A stretch of DNA of 64,000 nucleotides from Thermococcus henrietii (GCF_900198835.1 NZ_LT900021.1:124001-188000); one strand, 5' to 3'. Counted from the stretch's first letter, positions 1 through 8,379 are shown. The notes: a model not told the origin generated them from the sequence alone. Program-made: numbers and translations.

Positions 1-458
1 AAGACGCCGGAGTACATCTTGACCCCCGTCGGAATCCCGAGGATTGGAACCTTCCTACCGACCGCGCTAACAACGTCCCTCGCGGTCCCATCACCGCCAG
101 CGAAGATTATGAGCTTAACTCTCCCGAGCATCTCGCGGGCAAGCTTTTTTGTGTGCTCCGAACTGGTGTCGGGGATTCTAACGCCGTTGACCTCGCGGTA
201 GTGGAACTCAAGGGGGATAACCTCAAAACGAAGGCCGAATTCCCGAAGGTAGTCCTCGCCGAGCGGGCCAAGGCCCGTGAGGAAGGTTATCGAGCGGGCC
301 TCGGGGTAGTGGGAAAGCTCGCGCAGGAAGAGCCGGACGAGGTCCGGAGAAACCGGCCTGGCCCCCCGCCTGATGGCCTCCTCAACCACTCCGTCGGTGC
401 CCTTGAGGGCCACCTTACCGCCCATTCCCGCTATCGGGTTCACTATCAGCCCTATCAC
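1..458 (-). CDS. ATP-NAD/AcoX kinase family protein (3' end cut by window edge)
   Basis: N-terminal ~152 residues of a protein of the ATP-NAD kinase/AcoX superfamily. The start of the protein reads MIGLIVNPIAGMGGK (start codon GTG), and the conserved FAGGDGTARDV motif, which binds the nucleotide phosphates in this family, lies near residue 120, followed by GIPTGVKMYSGVF. The start is GTG at 456-458 behind a GAGGTGA site at 463-469. That Shine-Dalgarno contains the stop codon of the upstream channel gene, so the two are tightly coupled. AcoX-type members are usually ~330-370 aa, so over half is outside the window. The substrate is not fixed; the long Pro/Leu-rich linker between the N-terminus and the GGDGT motif resembles AcoX-like proteins more than canonical PpnK NAD kinase. 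Confidence 0.8.
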   Translation of the reverse strand, partial: MIGLIVNPIAGMGGKVALKGTDGVVEEAIRRGARPVSPDLVRLFLRELSHYPEARSITFLTGLGPLGEDYLREFGLRFEVIPLEFHYREVNGVRIPDTSSEHTKKLAREMLGRVKLIIFAGGDGTARDVVSAVGRKVPILGIPTGVKMYSGV

Positions 459-462
459 GCTC

Positions 463-1899
463 TCACCTCATGTACTTCCTCGCGAACACCGTCAGGAAGA
501 CCGCCCACATGAACATTCCGAAGAGCGCCTCGACCGACGCTATGACCCTGCCGACTCCTATCGGGTGGTAGTCGCCGTAGCCGAGGGTAGTTGCCGTTAC
601 AATGCTGAAGTACTCGTAGTCGAGGAAGCTCAGACTGTTGGAAAGCCCCTGAACGCTCCCCGTGACGAAGAACAGGACGGGAAACAGGACGTTGACGGCG
701 AAGAGCCATATCATTATCGGCCTCTTCCAGTCGGTTCCGTACTTGCAGGTCAAGTCTGCGAAGAGCCACTCGAAGGCAACCTCAAAGCGGTCCACGAGCT
801 TTTTAATGCCCTTCCGCCTCGCCCTCAGGCGCGCCTTCCTCCTGGCGACCATCTCAAGGTAGTAGTACTGGTCTGCCCTCTCGAAGTCCCCGCTACGCTC
901 CCAGCTCGTCCTCGCGAGACGGTAGAAGACCTCCTCCGCGTAGGGGTTGTTGAAGCGGCAGTCCTCGATTATCATGAAACCCTCAACGGTGAGTTCAAGG
1001 GGCAGGCTCGGGAGGACCGTCATAATCCACGTTGAATCCACGTTGACCTGGCTCTTCCGGATTATCAGGTTGCTGTGGACGAAGACGTGAACGAACTCGG
1101 GGCTCTTCAGGTGGCTCCACTTGACCTCAACGTGGCCGAAGACGTCAAGGTTCTCTAGAACGAGGTTTCCGGAGAACCCCGCGATTGAAAGCCTGACCTG
1201 TCGTTTGAACCTCGGCGCGGTGTCGAAGGAAACGTCGCGGATGACGAGCGAGCGGACCTTCACCATCCTCCTGCCGGCCTCAGAAACGTTGACCCCATGC
1301 TCCTCGAGGATTTTCCTCAGAAGGGGATAGCGGGAGTTTATCCCGATTCTCCTCACGTCACGGAGGTTTGAAAGCTCGATTAAGCCCTTGGCACTCTTCC
1401 CCCCGTAGGTTTCCTCCTCTCTCTCGCCTACGTACTGGGTCGAGTTCACCATGAGGTACTTGACGCTTGAATCCCTGATTGAGATGTTGCTGGAGAAGTC
1501 CACGCGGAGCACGTTGAGACCAAAAACCGTCGAACCCTTGACGAGGATGACCTCAACCTTTGACTGGAAGAGAATAACCCTGTCCACGGTCGAGTTCAGC
1601 AGAACGAGACCCTTGAAGTTCGAATCCTCTATGACAAGGCTCTTGATTTGGGAGTTCTTAAAGACGAGAATCCTCTCGCTCCGGTAGTCTTTGATTGAGA
1701 CGTCGTAGAGGTAGACGCCCTCGAAGTAGCTCTGACCGACCTTGAGCCTCCGCTTGAACGTCTCGGCCTTCAGCTCCTTTATGCCCTCGCCCAGTAAGGA
1801 CTCGCCCTCGTCGTAGGGAATGTGGAGGGGACAGTACCTCGACCCCTCAACGGGCTTCAGGCGACATTTTTTGCCGTTTTCGTAGACGTACTCGCACAT
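463..1899 (-). CDS. Potassium channel with pentapeptide-repeat-like N-terminal domain
   Basis: 478-aa membrane protein. Residues 2-26 carry a small Cys/His knuckle (C2, C12, C23, H26). Residues ~50-330 are a long run of short beta-strand repeats (patterns such as SLVIEDSNFKGLVLLNST) that suggest a right-handed beta-helix of pentapeptide type. A charged linker follows, with ERADQYYYLEMVARRK. The C-terminus holds two membrane helices around a pore loop TTLGYGDYHP, the K+ selectivity filter. This architecture is known for archaeal KCSA/Kv-pore proteins. No RCK/TrkA domain is present, so gating probably involves the beta-helical part. It is translationally coupled to the NAD-kinase-like gene: its TGA stop lies in that gene's Shine-Dalgarno. 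Start ATG at 1897-1899. Confidence 0.85.
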   Translation of the reverse strand: MCEYVYENGKKCRLKPVEGSRYCPLHIPYDEGESLLGEGIKELKAETFKRRLKVGQSYFEGVYLYDVSIKDYRSERILVFKNSQIKSLVIEDSNFKGLVLLNSTVDRVILFQSKVEVILVKGSTVFGLNVLRVDFSSNISIRDSSVKYLMVNSTQYVGEREEETYGGKSAKGLIELSNLRDVRRIGINSRYPLLRKILEEHGVNVSEAGRRMVKVRSLVIRDVSFDTAPRFKRQVRLSIAGFSGNLVLENLDVFGHVEVKWSHLKSPEFVHVFVHSNLIIRKSQVNVDSTWIMTVLPSLPLELTVEGFMIIEDCRFNNPYAEEVFYRLARTSWERSGDFERADQYYYLEMVARRKARLRARRKGIKKLVDRFEVAFEWLFADLTCKYGTDWKRPIMIWLFAVNVLFPVLFFVTGSVQGLSNSLSFLDYEYFSIVTATTLGYGDYHPIGVGRVIASVEALFGMFMWAVFLTVFARKYMR

Positions 1900-1923
1900 C
1901 GTTTCGAGTTCAGGGGAGGACTA

Positions 1924-2868
1924 TTAAGGTTTTCTGCTCTTCAAAGCCCGCATGTAGAATGTCTCGCCCCGGTAGTTCAGCCGTATCAATTTTCCCTCCT
2001 CCAAAAGTCCCTCAACCACGCCCCAGCCGGCGTTGTTCTTCTCCAAGAGCTCCCTCAGCGCTTCCTCGCGCATTGGGTGAACGGCGGTAATTGATAGAAT
2101 GTCCTCGACGACGTTTCCCGTGCTCGCGAAGGCGTTGCCCTCGTAGCCGATGAGGTATTCAACTTTTCCGCCGAGGCGCTCGCTGAAGAGCTGGTAGGCG
2201 AGGTTTATCGTTTCCTCATTGGCGGGCTCGACCCACTTCTCCGCCGGTGGCCTCGTGGGAACGGCTATGTAGGCCTTATCCGGTTTAAGTTCCGCGAGGA
2301 AGTCGGCTATCCTTTCGAGTTCGTCGCCGTAGTCGACGTTAATGAGCATCGTCTCGGTCACGAGCGTTCCATCGAAGTCGTCTCTAAAGGTTAACATGCC
2401 GTCGAGGATCCTCTCGAGCGAGAGGCTCTTGTGGGGCCTGTCTATCTTCCTCCAGAGGGGCTCGCTCACGGCATCGAGCTTGAGCGAGACGAAGTCGAAG
2501 GCCGAGAGGTCCGTCCTCACATCCTCGCGCCAGATGAGGGACGAGTTGGTCAGTATCGCGAGCGGGACCTCAAGTTCCCTCAGAAGCTCGACCTCAAGGC
2601 CGAGGTTTACGTCGAGCGTTGGCTCGCCGTCCGGGACGAAGGTGATGTAGTCAATCCTCTCGCCCCTTCCTCTTGCCTCCTCAACCTTCTTCGAAACTTC
2701 CTCGAAGAGGAACTCCGGTTCGTAGAAAGGCTTCCGCTCGATTTCCATCCTAAGCGTTCTCCCTATCTGGCAGTAGACGCAGGCGTAGGAGCAGACCTTG
2801 TCGGGTATGTTGTTGACTCCAAGGCTCCTGCCGAGCCTCCTCGATGGAACGGGACCGAAGGCGAGCAT
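1924..2868 (-). CDS. Radical SAM protein (COG0731-like)
   Basis: 314-aa radical SAM enzyme. The cluster motif CSYACVYC (CxxxCxxC) lies at ~27-34 and would bind the [4Fe-4S]-SAM cofactor. The N-terminus FGPVPSRRLGRSLGVNNIP is characteristic of the COG0731/Fe-S oxidoreductase family, whose substrate is not established. The later part contains VPTRPPAEKW and a C-terminal winged-helix-like tail (MREEALRELLEKNNAGW...GKLIRLNYRGETFYMR) that is typical of these archaeal members. It ends 24 nt before the channel gene start on the same strand and may be co-transcribed. A divergent promoter region separates it from the aminotransferase gene. Confidence 0.85.
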   Translation of the reverse strand: MLAFGPVPSRRLGRSLGVNNIPDKVCSYACVYCQIGRTLRMEIERKPFYEPEFLFEEVSKKVEEARGRGERIDYITFVPDGEPTLDVNLGLEVELLRELEVPLAILTNSSLIWREDVRTDLSAFDFVSLKLDAVSEPLWRKIDRPHKSLSLERILDGMLTFRDDFDGTLVTETMLINVDYGDELERIADFLAELKPDKAYIAVPTRPPAEKWVEPANEETINLAYQLFSERLGGKVEYLIGYEGNAFASTGNVVEDILSITAVHPMREEALRELLEKNNAGWGVVEGLLEEGKLIRLNYRGETFYMRALKSRKP

Positions 2869-2962
2869 GACACCACCGAATTAGGTTGGCCTAAGGGCGT
2901 ATAAGGTTTTGCCCAACCCTTTTATATTCCCGGGAGGAATTAAAACAGACGAGGTGTCAAGA

Positions 2963-4606
2963 ATGAACCCCGTGAAGGAAAAAGACGACCTCGAATCGGT
3001 TCTGAAGAACCTGAAGAAGCTTGAGGAGCTCAGCCCCTTCGAGTTCAAGGAGCTCCTGATAAGGCTCGCCAAGAGGAAATCCGAGAGAATGATGCTCAAC
3101 GCTGGCAGGGGGAACCCGAACTTCCTCGCCCTGGTTCCGCGCTACGCCTATTTACAGCTCGGAAAGTTCGCGCTGAGCGAGGCGGAAAGGCACTTCGGCT
3201 ACATGGGCGACCTGATAGGAGGCCACAGCGACAGGGAGGGAATCGAAGCGCGCTTTGAGATATTCGTCAGAAACCATTGGAACGAGAGGGGAACCGCCTT
3301 CCTGAACTCGGCCGTCAGCTACGTTAGGGATTATCTCGGCTTTTCCGCCGGGGACTTCCTGCACGAGATGGTCCAGGGCTACCTTGGCTGTGACTACCCA
3401 TCACCACCGAGGATGCTCCCGCTGGCGGAGAAGATAGTCGCGAGGTACCTCATGAAGGAGATGGGGGCAGGCTACGACCTCGGCTACTCCCTCGTTGACG
3501 AGACTCAACTTTTCGCGGTCGAGGGTGGAACCGGGGCGATGGCGTACCTCTTCGAGTCCCTCAAGGCCAACCACCTCCTCAACCCGGGCGACAAGATAGC
3601 GATAGCGGTTCCGATATTCAGCCCCTACCTCGAGATTCCGAAGCTCGACACCTACAGGCTGGAGATAATCGAGGTCAGGGCAAAGGAGGAGCTTGGCTAC
3701 CAGATACCGGACGAGGAGCTCGAGAAGCTCCGCGACCCGGAGATAAAGGCCTTCTTCCTCGTGAACCCCGGCAATCCAACCTCGGTGAAGCTCGAGGATG
3801 GGGTTCTCGAAAAGCTCAGGGAGATAGTTGAGGGGGACAGAAACGACCTCATAATCATCACAGACGACGTCTACGCGACCTTCGCGGACGACTTCAAATC
3901 TGTCTACACCGTTCTGCCCCACAACACGATACTCGTCTACTCGTTCTCCAAGTACTTCGGCGCGACCGGCTGGCGCCTCGGCGTCATAGCGCTCCACGAG
4001 GACAACGTCGTTGATAGGCTTATACGGGAACTGCCCGAGGAAATTCAGGAGGAGCTTGAGAGACGCTACGCCCCGATAACGCCGAACGCACGGGAGCTGA
4101 AGTTCATAGACAGGCTAGTTGCAGACAGCAGGAACGTCGCTTTAAGGCACACCGCTGGCCTTTCAACGCCCCAGCAGGTCCAGATGGTTCTATTCGCGCT
4201 TTACGCCCTCATGGACGAGCAGGAGAAGTATAAGAACGCGGTGAAGCACGTACTTAGAAGGCGCTACCGGGCGCTGTACAGGGGTCTCGGCCTCGAACCC
4301 GAGGAGAACCCGAACCTCACCTACTACTACACCCTCCTCGACACTGAGAAGCTCGCGGAGAGGCTCTACGGCAAAGAGTTCGCCGAGTGGTTCATCAAGG
4401 CCCTGCCGATAGAGGAGTTCATAGTTCGCCTCGCCCTCGATGCCGGCGTGGTTTTACTGCCGGGCAAGGGCTTCGAGGTGCTCCACCCGTCGGTGAGGGT
4501 CTCGCTGGCGAACCTCAGGGAGATAGACTACATCAAGATAGGCCAGACGATAAGAAGGCTAATAGACGAGTACTACAAGAAGTTCAAAGAATCGAAAGGG
4601 GAGTGA
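2963..4606 (+). CDS. Aspartate aminotransferase / aspartate 4-decarboxylase family PLP enzyme
   Basis: 547-aa fold-type I PLP enzyme of the bifunctional aspartate aminotransferase/aspartate 4-decarboxylase family (bacterial Asd members are ~530-545 aa, longer than ordinary ~400-aa aminotransferases). The PLP-lysine motif SFSKYFGATGWRLG lies near residue 330, and the substrate/PLP motif VNPGNPTSVKL near 270. The N-terminal extension (SPFEFKELLIRLAKRKSERMMLNAGRGNPNF) is typical of this subfamily. An upstream in-frame start exists at 2909, but ATG 2963 is preceded by GAGGTG at 2951-2956 and is preferred. Whether the archaeal enzyme decarboxylates aspartate to alanine or only transaminates cannot be told from sequence. 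Confidence 0.85.
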   Translation: MNPVKEKDDLESVLKNLKKLEELSPFEFKELLIRLAKRKSERMMLNAGRGNPNFLALVPRYAYLQLGKFALSEAERHFGYMGDLIGGHSDREGIEARFEIFVRNHWNERGTAFLNSAVSYVRDYLGFSAGDFLHEMVQGYLGCDYPSPPRMLPLAEKIVARYLMKEMGAGYDLGYSLVDETQLFAVEGGTGAMAYLFESLKANHLLNPGDKIAIAVPIFSPYLEIPKLDTYRLEIIEVRAKEELGYQIPDEELEKLRDPEIKAFFLVNPGNPTSVKLEDGVLEKLREIVEGDRNDLIIITDDVYATFADDFKSVYTVLPHNTILVYSFSKYFGATGWRLGVIALHEDNVVDRLIRELPEEIQEELERRYAPITPNARELKFIDRLVADSRNVALRHTAGLSTPQQVQMVLFALYALMDEQEKYKNAVKHVLRRRYRALYRGLGLEPEENPNLTYYYTLLDTEKLAERLYGKEFAEWFIKALPIEEFIVRLALDAGVVLLPGKGFEVLHPSVRVSLANLREIDYIKIGQTIRRLIDEYYKKFKESKGE

Positions 4607-4620
4607 CCCTTTCCTTTTCT

Positions 4621-4863
4621 TCACGACCTCAGCCTTCTGAAGTAGCTCTTGAGGGCGCTCCAGTTGAGGGCTATGTGAACTATCGAGAGGCCGAAGAATG
4701 CGAAGCCGAAGTAGATGTGCAGTGTGTCAGCGGTCGAAACCGGCAGTGGGTGGCCGAGTTTCGCCGTCAGCGGGCCGATGAGGAGTATCGTGCCCGTTAT
4801 TCCCGTGATTAGCCAGAGGGCGAAGAGCAACAGCGAGACGCACATTCTAAGGTTGCACTTCAT
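4621..4863 (-). CDS. Small three-helix membrane protein, DUF4405-like
   Basis: 80-aa membrane protein with three predicted helices (about residues 8-28, 43-63 and 66-76). Histidines sit within or near the helices (HIYFGFAFFGLSIVHIALNW), a pattern of DUF4405/cytochrome b561-like proteins that may bind haem. It starts 3 nt after the stop of the secreted protein gene (4867) on the same strand, so the two form a two-gene operon. Function is unknown; haem binding is inference from His spacing only. Confidence 0.65.
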   Translation of the reverse strand: MKCNLRMCVSLLLFALWLITGITGTILLIGPLTAKLGHPLPVSTADTLHIYFGFAFFGLSIVHIALNWSALKSYFRRLRS

Positions 4864-4866
4864 GGC

Positions 4867-5712
4867 TCACCCCTTCCTGTAGGTTTTTCCGTCTATGACT
4901 ATGACGTCTGCCTTGAGCGACCCGTCCTCCTCGCTGGCGAGTATCGTCACCCTCTCACCGGGTTTCAGTAGGGCGAGCATGTCACGCCAGGTGAGGCTCT
5001 CGTTGTCCGGCCCGGTCCAGCGTCCGCGTATCTCTATCGTGTAGTTCTCCACGACGACGGCCCTGAGGGCGGTGTCAACGGCCTTTATCACGCCGGTGAC
5101 GTTCACGGAAGTCGTGTTCAGAACCTCCTCCGGCGAGGGGGCGCTCTGGTTGAGCTCGGTGCCGTTGGGGGTTCCTATGTAGAACTTCACCGTGACCCTC
5201 TCCTCGGTTCCGTAGGGACAGCCGGTGCCGTAGTGGAAGACCACATCGATACTCCCGTTGCCGAGGACCTTCACCGTGTACTGCTTGAAGGCCGTGTAGG
5301 CGTCCTTCAGCTCGGTCTTGGTCTCGTTCACGACCTCGACGTTAACCGGGTTCTCGGTCGTTATCTTCCAATCGGAGTACTGGCAGGGCTGGGCGTGCTT
5401 GAACTTGACGGTGACGTTGAGCGTTACGAGCGTTCCGGGTTTCTCGACGTATGCCTTCGCGGGGACGACGTAGAGGATGTCGTCTCCTTGATGCGACGTG
5501 GCAAACCCAACGTAGTACACCCCGTTGACGGGTCCTGACGGTGGACTCGGAAGAGGTGTAGAACCCGTGCCGATTCTCTCGTTGGCGTAGTTCACCGCGA
5601 ACGGGAGTGCCGTGAAAAGGATGCAGAGGATTATGGAAAGGGCTATCTTCCGTTCTATAACATGAAATACATATGCAAAAAATTTAAACTTTTCGGGGAT
5701 GGGGAATACCAA
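4867..5712 (-). CDS. Membrane-anchored extracellular protein of unknown function
   Basis: Up to 281 aa with one N-terminal hydrophobic segment (ALSIILCILFTALPFAV) followed by an extracellular region rich in N-glycosylation sequons (NVTV, NETK, NGSI, NGTE, NQSA, NTTS, NVTG, NYTI, NESL). The C-terminal ~90 residues (VNVTGVIKAVDTALRAVVVENYTIEIRGRW...LLKPGERVTILASEEDGSLKADVIVIDG) look like an OB-fold/DUF5666-type small beta-domain. The pair C(QPCQ) and C(GTGC) may form a disulfide. The only in-frame start is TTG 5712, but a good TATA-like box (AAGTTTAAATTT, 5681-5692) lies inside the first codons, so the true start is uncertain. Forms an operon with the small DUF4405-like gene. Confidence 0.6.
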   Translation of the reverse strand: MVFPIPEKFKFFAYVFHVIERKIALSIILCILFTALPFAVNYANERIGTGSTPLPSPPSGPVNGVYYVGFATSHQGDDILYVVPAKAYVEKPGTLVTLNVTVKFKHAQPCQYSDWKITTENPVNVEVVNETKTELKDAYTAFKQYTVKVLGNGSIDVVFHYGTGCPYGTEERVTVKFYIGTPNGTELNQSAPSPEEVLNTTSVNVTGVIKAVDTALRAVVVENYTIEIRGRWTGPDNESLTWRDMLALLKPGERVTILASEEDGSLKADVIVIDGKTYRKG

Positions 5713-5752
5713 AACTTTTTAAAACCCTGCCCCACCCAGTATAAACGGGAGT

Positions 5753-5830
5753 GGGCCGGTAGCTCAGCCTGGTACGAGCGCCGCCCTCGCAAGGCGGAGG
5801 CCGCGGGTTCAAATCCCGCCCGGTCCACCA
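5753..5830 (+). tRNA. tRNA-Ala (anticodon CGC)
   Basis: Full cloverleaf: acceptor GGGCCGG/CCGGTCC with discriminator A, D-stem GCTC/GAGC, anticodon stem CCGCC/GGCGG with loop CTCGCAA (anticodon CGC), T-arm GCGGG TTCAAAT CCCGC, and an encoded CCA at 5828-5830. A TATA-like stretch (AAAACTTTTTAAAAC, ~5711-5725) lies about 30 nt upstream, and a T5 run at 5837-5841 can end transcription. Confidence 0.97.
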
Positions 5831-5876
5831 TCAAAACGTTTTTACGCCCCTTTTCCAACACATCCCAGGTGGTTGG

Positions 5877-6422
5877 ATGGCTCCCCTTGGGGGCTTCTTT
5901 GAGGAGTGGGACGAGGGTGCGTTCCTTGAGGCCGTTTCAAAGCTTCCACCCAAGGACGTTCTCAGCTATTTAATTGAGGTATCAAAACGCGTTCTGGCAG
6001 TTTATGCACGAATGAGGGACTCCCTCCCTAAAGGATACGGATGGATGAGGTTCTCAGAGTTCGTGGAAACCAAAGGGAAACAGGTAGAAAAGCTGTGCAA
6101 AATCGCCCTGAGACTGTTTCCCGAGGCATTATCCTCAGAGGTCAACGTAGAAAAGTTGGAGTTCTCCGTAAAAACTGTCGGGGACTATGTAGAGGTTCTG
6201 AGGGAGACGATAAGGCTTGAAGAACTTCAGCTCAGGGCTTGCAGATACCTCGAAGGGCACGTTGAAAATCAGGATATGAAAGCCATCCTCTCGGACTTGG
6301 CAGAGGAAATAGAGTTAAACATTCGAAAACTTGAGGAGGAACTTGAAAGGGTCGAAAAGTTCGAGAGAAAGACCAAGTTCTCCGAGTTCGTGAAGGAGTT
6401 GGTCGGTGATAGGGATGGATGA
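5877..6422 (+). CDS. Hypothetical all-alpha protein
   Basis: 181-aa acidic, helix-rich protein that I do not recognise. It has long amphipathic helices with heptad-like Leu/Glu/Lys spacing in the last 70 residues (EEIELNIRKLEEELERVEKFERKTK), suggesting a helical bundle or coiled coil. The mid-part FRETIRLEELQLRACRYLEGHVENQDMKAILSDLAEE-like arrangement (EELQ...EDxxxILxDLAEE) is reminiscent of ferritin-like/rubrerythrin proteins, but the metal-ligand EXXH pattern is not clear. A GGTGG site stands before ATG 5877. It overlaps the M20 peptidase gene by 8 nt, so the two are probably co-transcribed. Confidence 0.6.
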   Translation: MAPLGGFFEEWDEGAFLEAVSKLPPKDVLSYLIEVSKRVLAVYARMRDSLPKGYGWMRFSEFVETKGKQVEKLCKIALRLFPEALSSEVNVEKLEFSVKTVGDYVEVLRETIRLEELQLRACRYLEGHVENQDMKAILSDLAEEIELNIRKLEEELERVEKFERKTKFSEFVKELVGDRDG

Positions 6423-7521
6423 GGTCGAGCTCCTGAAAAAGCTTGTCTCGATAGAATCTCCCTTCGGGAAGGAGGAAGAGATTTCCAAGTTTATAACCTC
6501 GCTCCTTGAGGAAAACGGTTTCAGCGTGGAAAGGATTCCCGTGGAAGGATTCGGCGACGACGTTCTCGCCAGGCTTCCTGGAAAGGGACCAACGGTTGTC
6601 CTAAACGGTCACATGGACACTGTTCACCTCTCCCCAGGCTGGAGCAGGAACCCGTGGGGCGAAGTTGACGGAGACCGCCTCTACGGCCTTGGAAGCGCCG
6701 ACATGAAGGCCGGCCTCGCGGTCCTTCTGAGCCTCTTCATCGAGATGGGAGAGCTCCCAAAACGCGAGAGGCCCAGTCTGATATTCACGGCCGTCAGCGA
6801 TGAAGAGGGGTTCTCCAGGGGAACATGGAAGCTGATAGAGAGCGGCAAGCTCAGGGACGCCGACATAGTGCTCATCGCGGAACCTACAAACGAGAGACTC
6901 ATGCTGGGGGCAAGGGGACGTTTCGTCATAAAAATCAGCGCAAAAGGGAGGAAGGCCCACGCAGCGAGACCACAGAATGGTGTCAATGCAATTGAAGAGC
7001 TGGCAAAGGTCGTCTCGAACCTCGGCAGAATACGGCTTAGAAAACACCTAAAACTCGGGAAGGGCTCCTACTGTACGCTGTCGTTCAGGGGAGAGGCCGA
7101 CGGTCTGAGCGTTCCCGACCGCGCGGAGGCTATCGTGGATAGACACACGGTTGTTGACGAGAACTGGACCAAGGTGCGGGAGGAGATTGAAAGGCTCGCC
7201 AAGAAGCTTGGGGTAACCGCGGAGATTAGAGTAGAGAGGTACCCCCGCCCAACGCCGGAGATGCTGCCGTACGCGGTCAGGGAGAACCTGCGGGAGGTCA
7301 AACTCTTCAAACGAGCCATGAAGGAGATGGGCGTGGAGCCCAGGGTCACGTACGGGAAGAGCGTCGGCGACTTCAACTACTTCGCCAACTACCTGAGGAG
7401 AACAACGCTCGTCTTCGGACCGACGGGGGGCAATTGGCACGGAAGCAACGAATGGGTCAGCCTCAGCTCGGTGAGAAGGGTGAAGGAGGTGTACAGGGAG
7501 TTTCTAAAGACCCTGGTTTAG
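6415..7521 (+). CDS. M20-family metallopeptidase / amidohydrolase
   Basis: 368-aa M20 family hydrolase (succinyl-diaminopimelate desuccinylase/carboxypeptidase/LysK-like group). Metal and catalytic motifs are visible: GHMDTVHL (zinc His and catalytic Asp), GLGSADMKAG (bridging Asp), TAVSDEEGFSRG (general-base Glu and zinc Glu) and AEPTN (metal Asp/Glu position). The central dimerisation domain contains the usual GRKAHAARPQNGVNAI, and the C-terminal zinc histidine is probably in NWHGSNEWV. ATG 6415 is chosen because GGTGAT lies at 6404-6409. The substrate cannot be fixed; absence of lysine-biosynthesis neighbours argues against LysK, leaving a peptidase or deacetylase role. Confidence 0.85.
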   Translation: MDEVELLKKLVSIESPFGKEEEISKFITSLLEENGFSVERIPVEGFGDDVLARLPGKGPTVVLNGHMDTVHLSPGWSRNPWGEVDGDRLYGLGSADMKAGLAVLLSLFIEMGELPKRERPSLIFTAVSDEEGFSRGTWKLIESGKLRDADIVLIAEPTNERLMLGARGRFVIKISAKGRKAHAARPQNGVNAIEELAKVVSNLGRIRLRKHLKLGKGSYCTLSFRGEADGLSVPDRAEAIVDRHTVVDENWTKVREEIERLAKKLGVTAEIRVERYPRPTPEMLPYAVRENLREVKLFKRAMKEMGVEPRVTYGKSVGDFNYFANYLRRTTLVFGPTGGNWHGSNEWVSLSSVRRVKEVYREFLKTLV

Positions 7522-7577
7522 CTCAGTGGTGACCGCTCTCATCACCCTTCAGGAGGGCTTGGGCGTCATCATCGCTG
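7520..7577 (-). ncRNA. C/D box guide sRNA
   Basis: On the minus strand: C box ATGATGA (7572-7566), 13-nt spacer, D' box CTGA (7552-7549), 3-nt linker, C' box GTGATGA (7545-7539), 12-nt spacer GAGCGGTCACCA, D box CTGA (7526-7523). All four boxes match consensus and spacers fit the 12-13 nt rule of Pyrococcus/Thermococcus double-guide sRNAs that direct 2'-O-methylation. A TATA-like GGTTAAAAG (~7598-7606, minus) sits ~25 nt upstream of the expected 5' end. The methylated target base should pair with the fifth nucleotide upstream of each D box; targets were not searched. Confidence 0.85.
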
Positions 7578-7618
7578 GGCTTAAAAACTCGCGGGCCCTT
7601 TTAACCCTGGTGGTCGCT

Positions 7619-8368
7619 ATGCGCTTCATCCCGCTCATCGTCGCAAGGCCAGAGGTTCAGATGGCAATAGACGAGGCGATAATGATTGCTAGAATCGAAG
7701 GGAAGGTTCCCGACACGGTGAGGCTGTACACCTTCTCACCGAGTTCGGTGACGATAGGCCGCTTCCAGAGCGTCGTCCACGACGTCAACCTTGAAGAGGC
7801 CAGAAAGCTCGGCATTCCCGTCGTGCGCAGGATAACCGGCGGAGGGAGCGTCTTCCACGACGAGTTCGGCGAGATAACCTATTCAGTCGTCGTCGGCGAG
7901 GACCTTCACCCGGCTTTGAGGAACGTCGAGACGAGCTACCGCTATCTGGCGGGCCCGCTTGTGGACGCTTTAGAGAGCCTTGGGCTTAAAGCGGGATTCT
8001 CTGGCCTAAACGACATCGTCGCCAACGGGAAGAAGATAAGCGGTTCGGCGCAGACGAGGAGGAAGGGGGTAATCCTTCAGCACGGCACGTTCATGTACTC
8101 CACCCGCGTTGAAGTCCTCGGAAAGGTTCTGAAGGTCTCCAAGGCGAAGCTCGCTGACAAGGGCGTTTCGAGCATCTGGGAGCGCGTTACAACCCTGGAG
8201 CGCGAGGGAGTAAAGCTGAACCGCTGGGAGGCCTACGAGCTGTTGAGGGAGAGCTTTTTCAACGCCTTCGAGCTTGAAGAGGGCGAGCTGACGGATTACG
8301 AGCTTGAGCTGGCGGAGGAGCTCATTGAGAAGCGCTACGGAAATCCAGAGTGGAACGAGATGAGGTGA
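7619..8368 (+). CDS. lplA: Lipoate-protein ligase A family protein
   Basis: 249-aa lipoate/biotin ligase-fold protein that would attach lipoate to the glycine cleavage H protein or 2-oxoacid dehydrogenase E2 domains. The signature RRITGGGSVFHDEFGEITYSVV (lipoyl-AMP binding loop, RRxxGGG) lies near residues 72-92, the catalytic lysine motif GKKISGSAQTRRKGVILQHGTF near 137-155. Length matches the N-terminal LplA domain alone, as in archaea where the accessory domain (LplB) is separate; no LplB is seen here. A longer reading from 7526 would overlap the C/D sRNA; ATG 7619 has GGTGG just upstream and a TATA-like GCTTAAAAAC at ~7579-7588, so it is preferred. GcvT, a lipoate-linked enzyme, is encoded 3 kb away. 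Confidence 0.85.
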   Translation: MRFIPLIVARPEVQMAIDEAIMIARIEGKVPDTVRLYTFSPSSVTIGRFQSVVHDVNLEEARKLGIPVVRRITGGGSVFHDEFGEITYSVVVGEDLHPALRNVETSYRYLAGPLVDALESLGLKAGFSGLNDIVANGKKISGSAQTRRKGVILQHGTFMYSTRVEVLGKVLKVSKAKLADKGVSSIWERVTTLEREGVKLNRWEAYELLRESFFNAFELEEGELTDYELELAEELIEKRYGNPEWNEMR

Positions 8369-8379
8369 ATACCCCATCA

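Noticed and set aside
7526-7618. 31-residue N-terminal extension of lipoate ligase
   Set aside because: It covers the C/D sRNA and its promoter; the ATG at 7619 has a ribosome binding site and family-like N-terminus.
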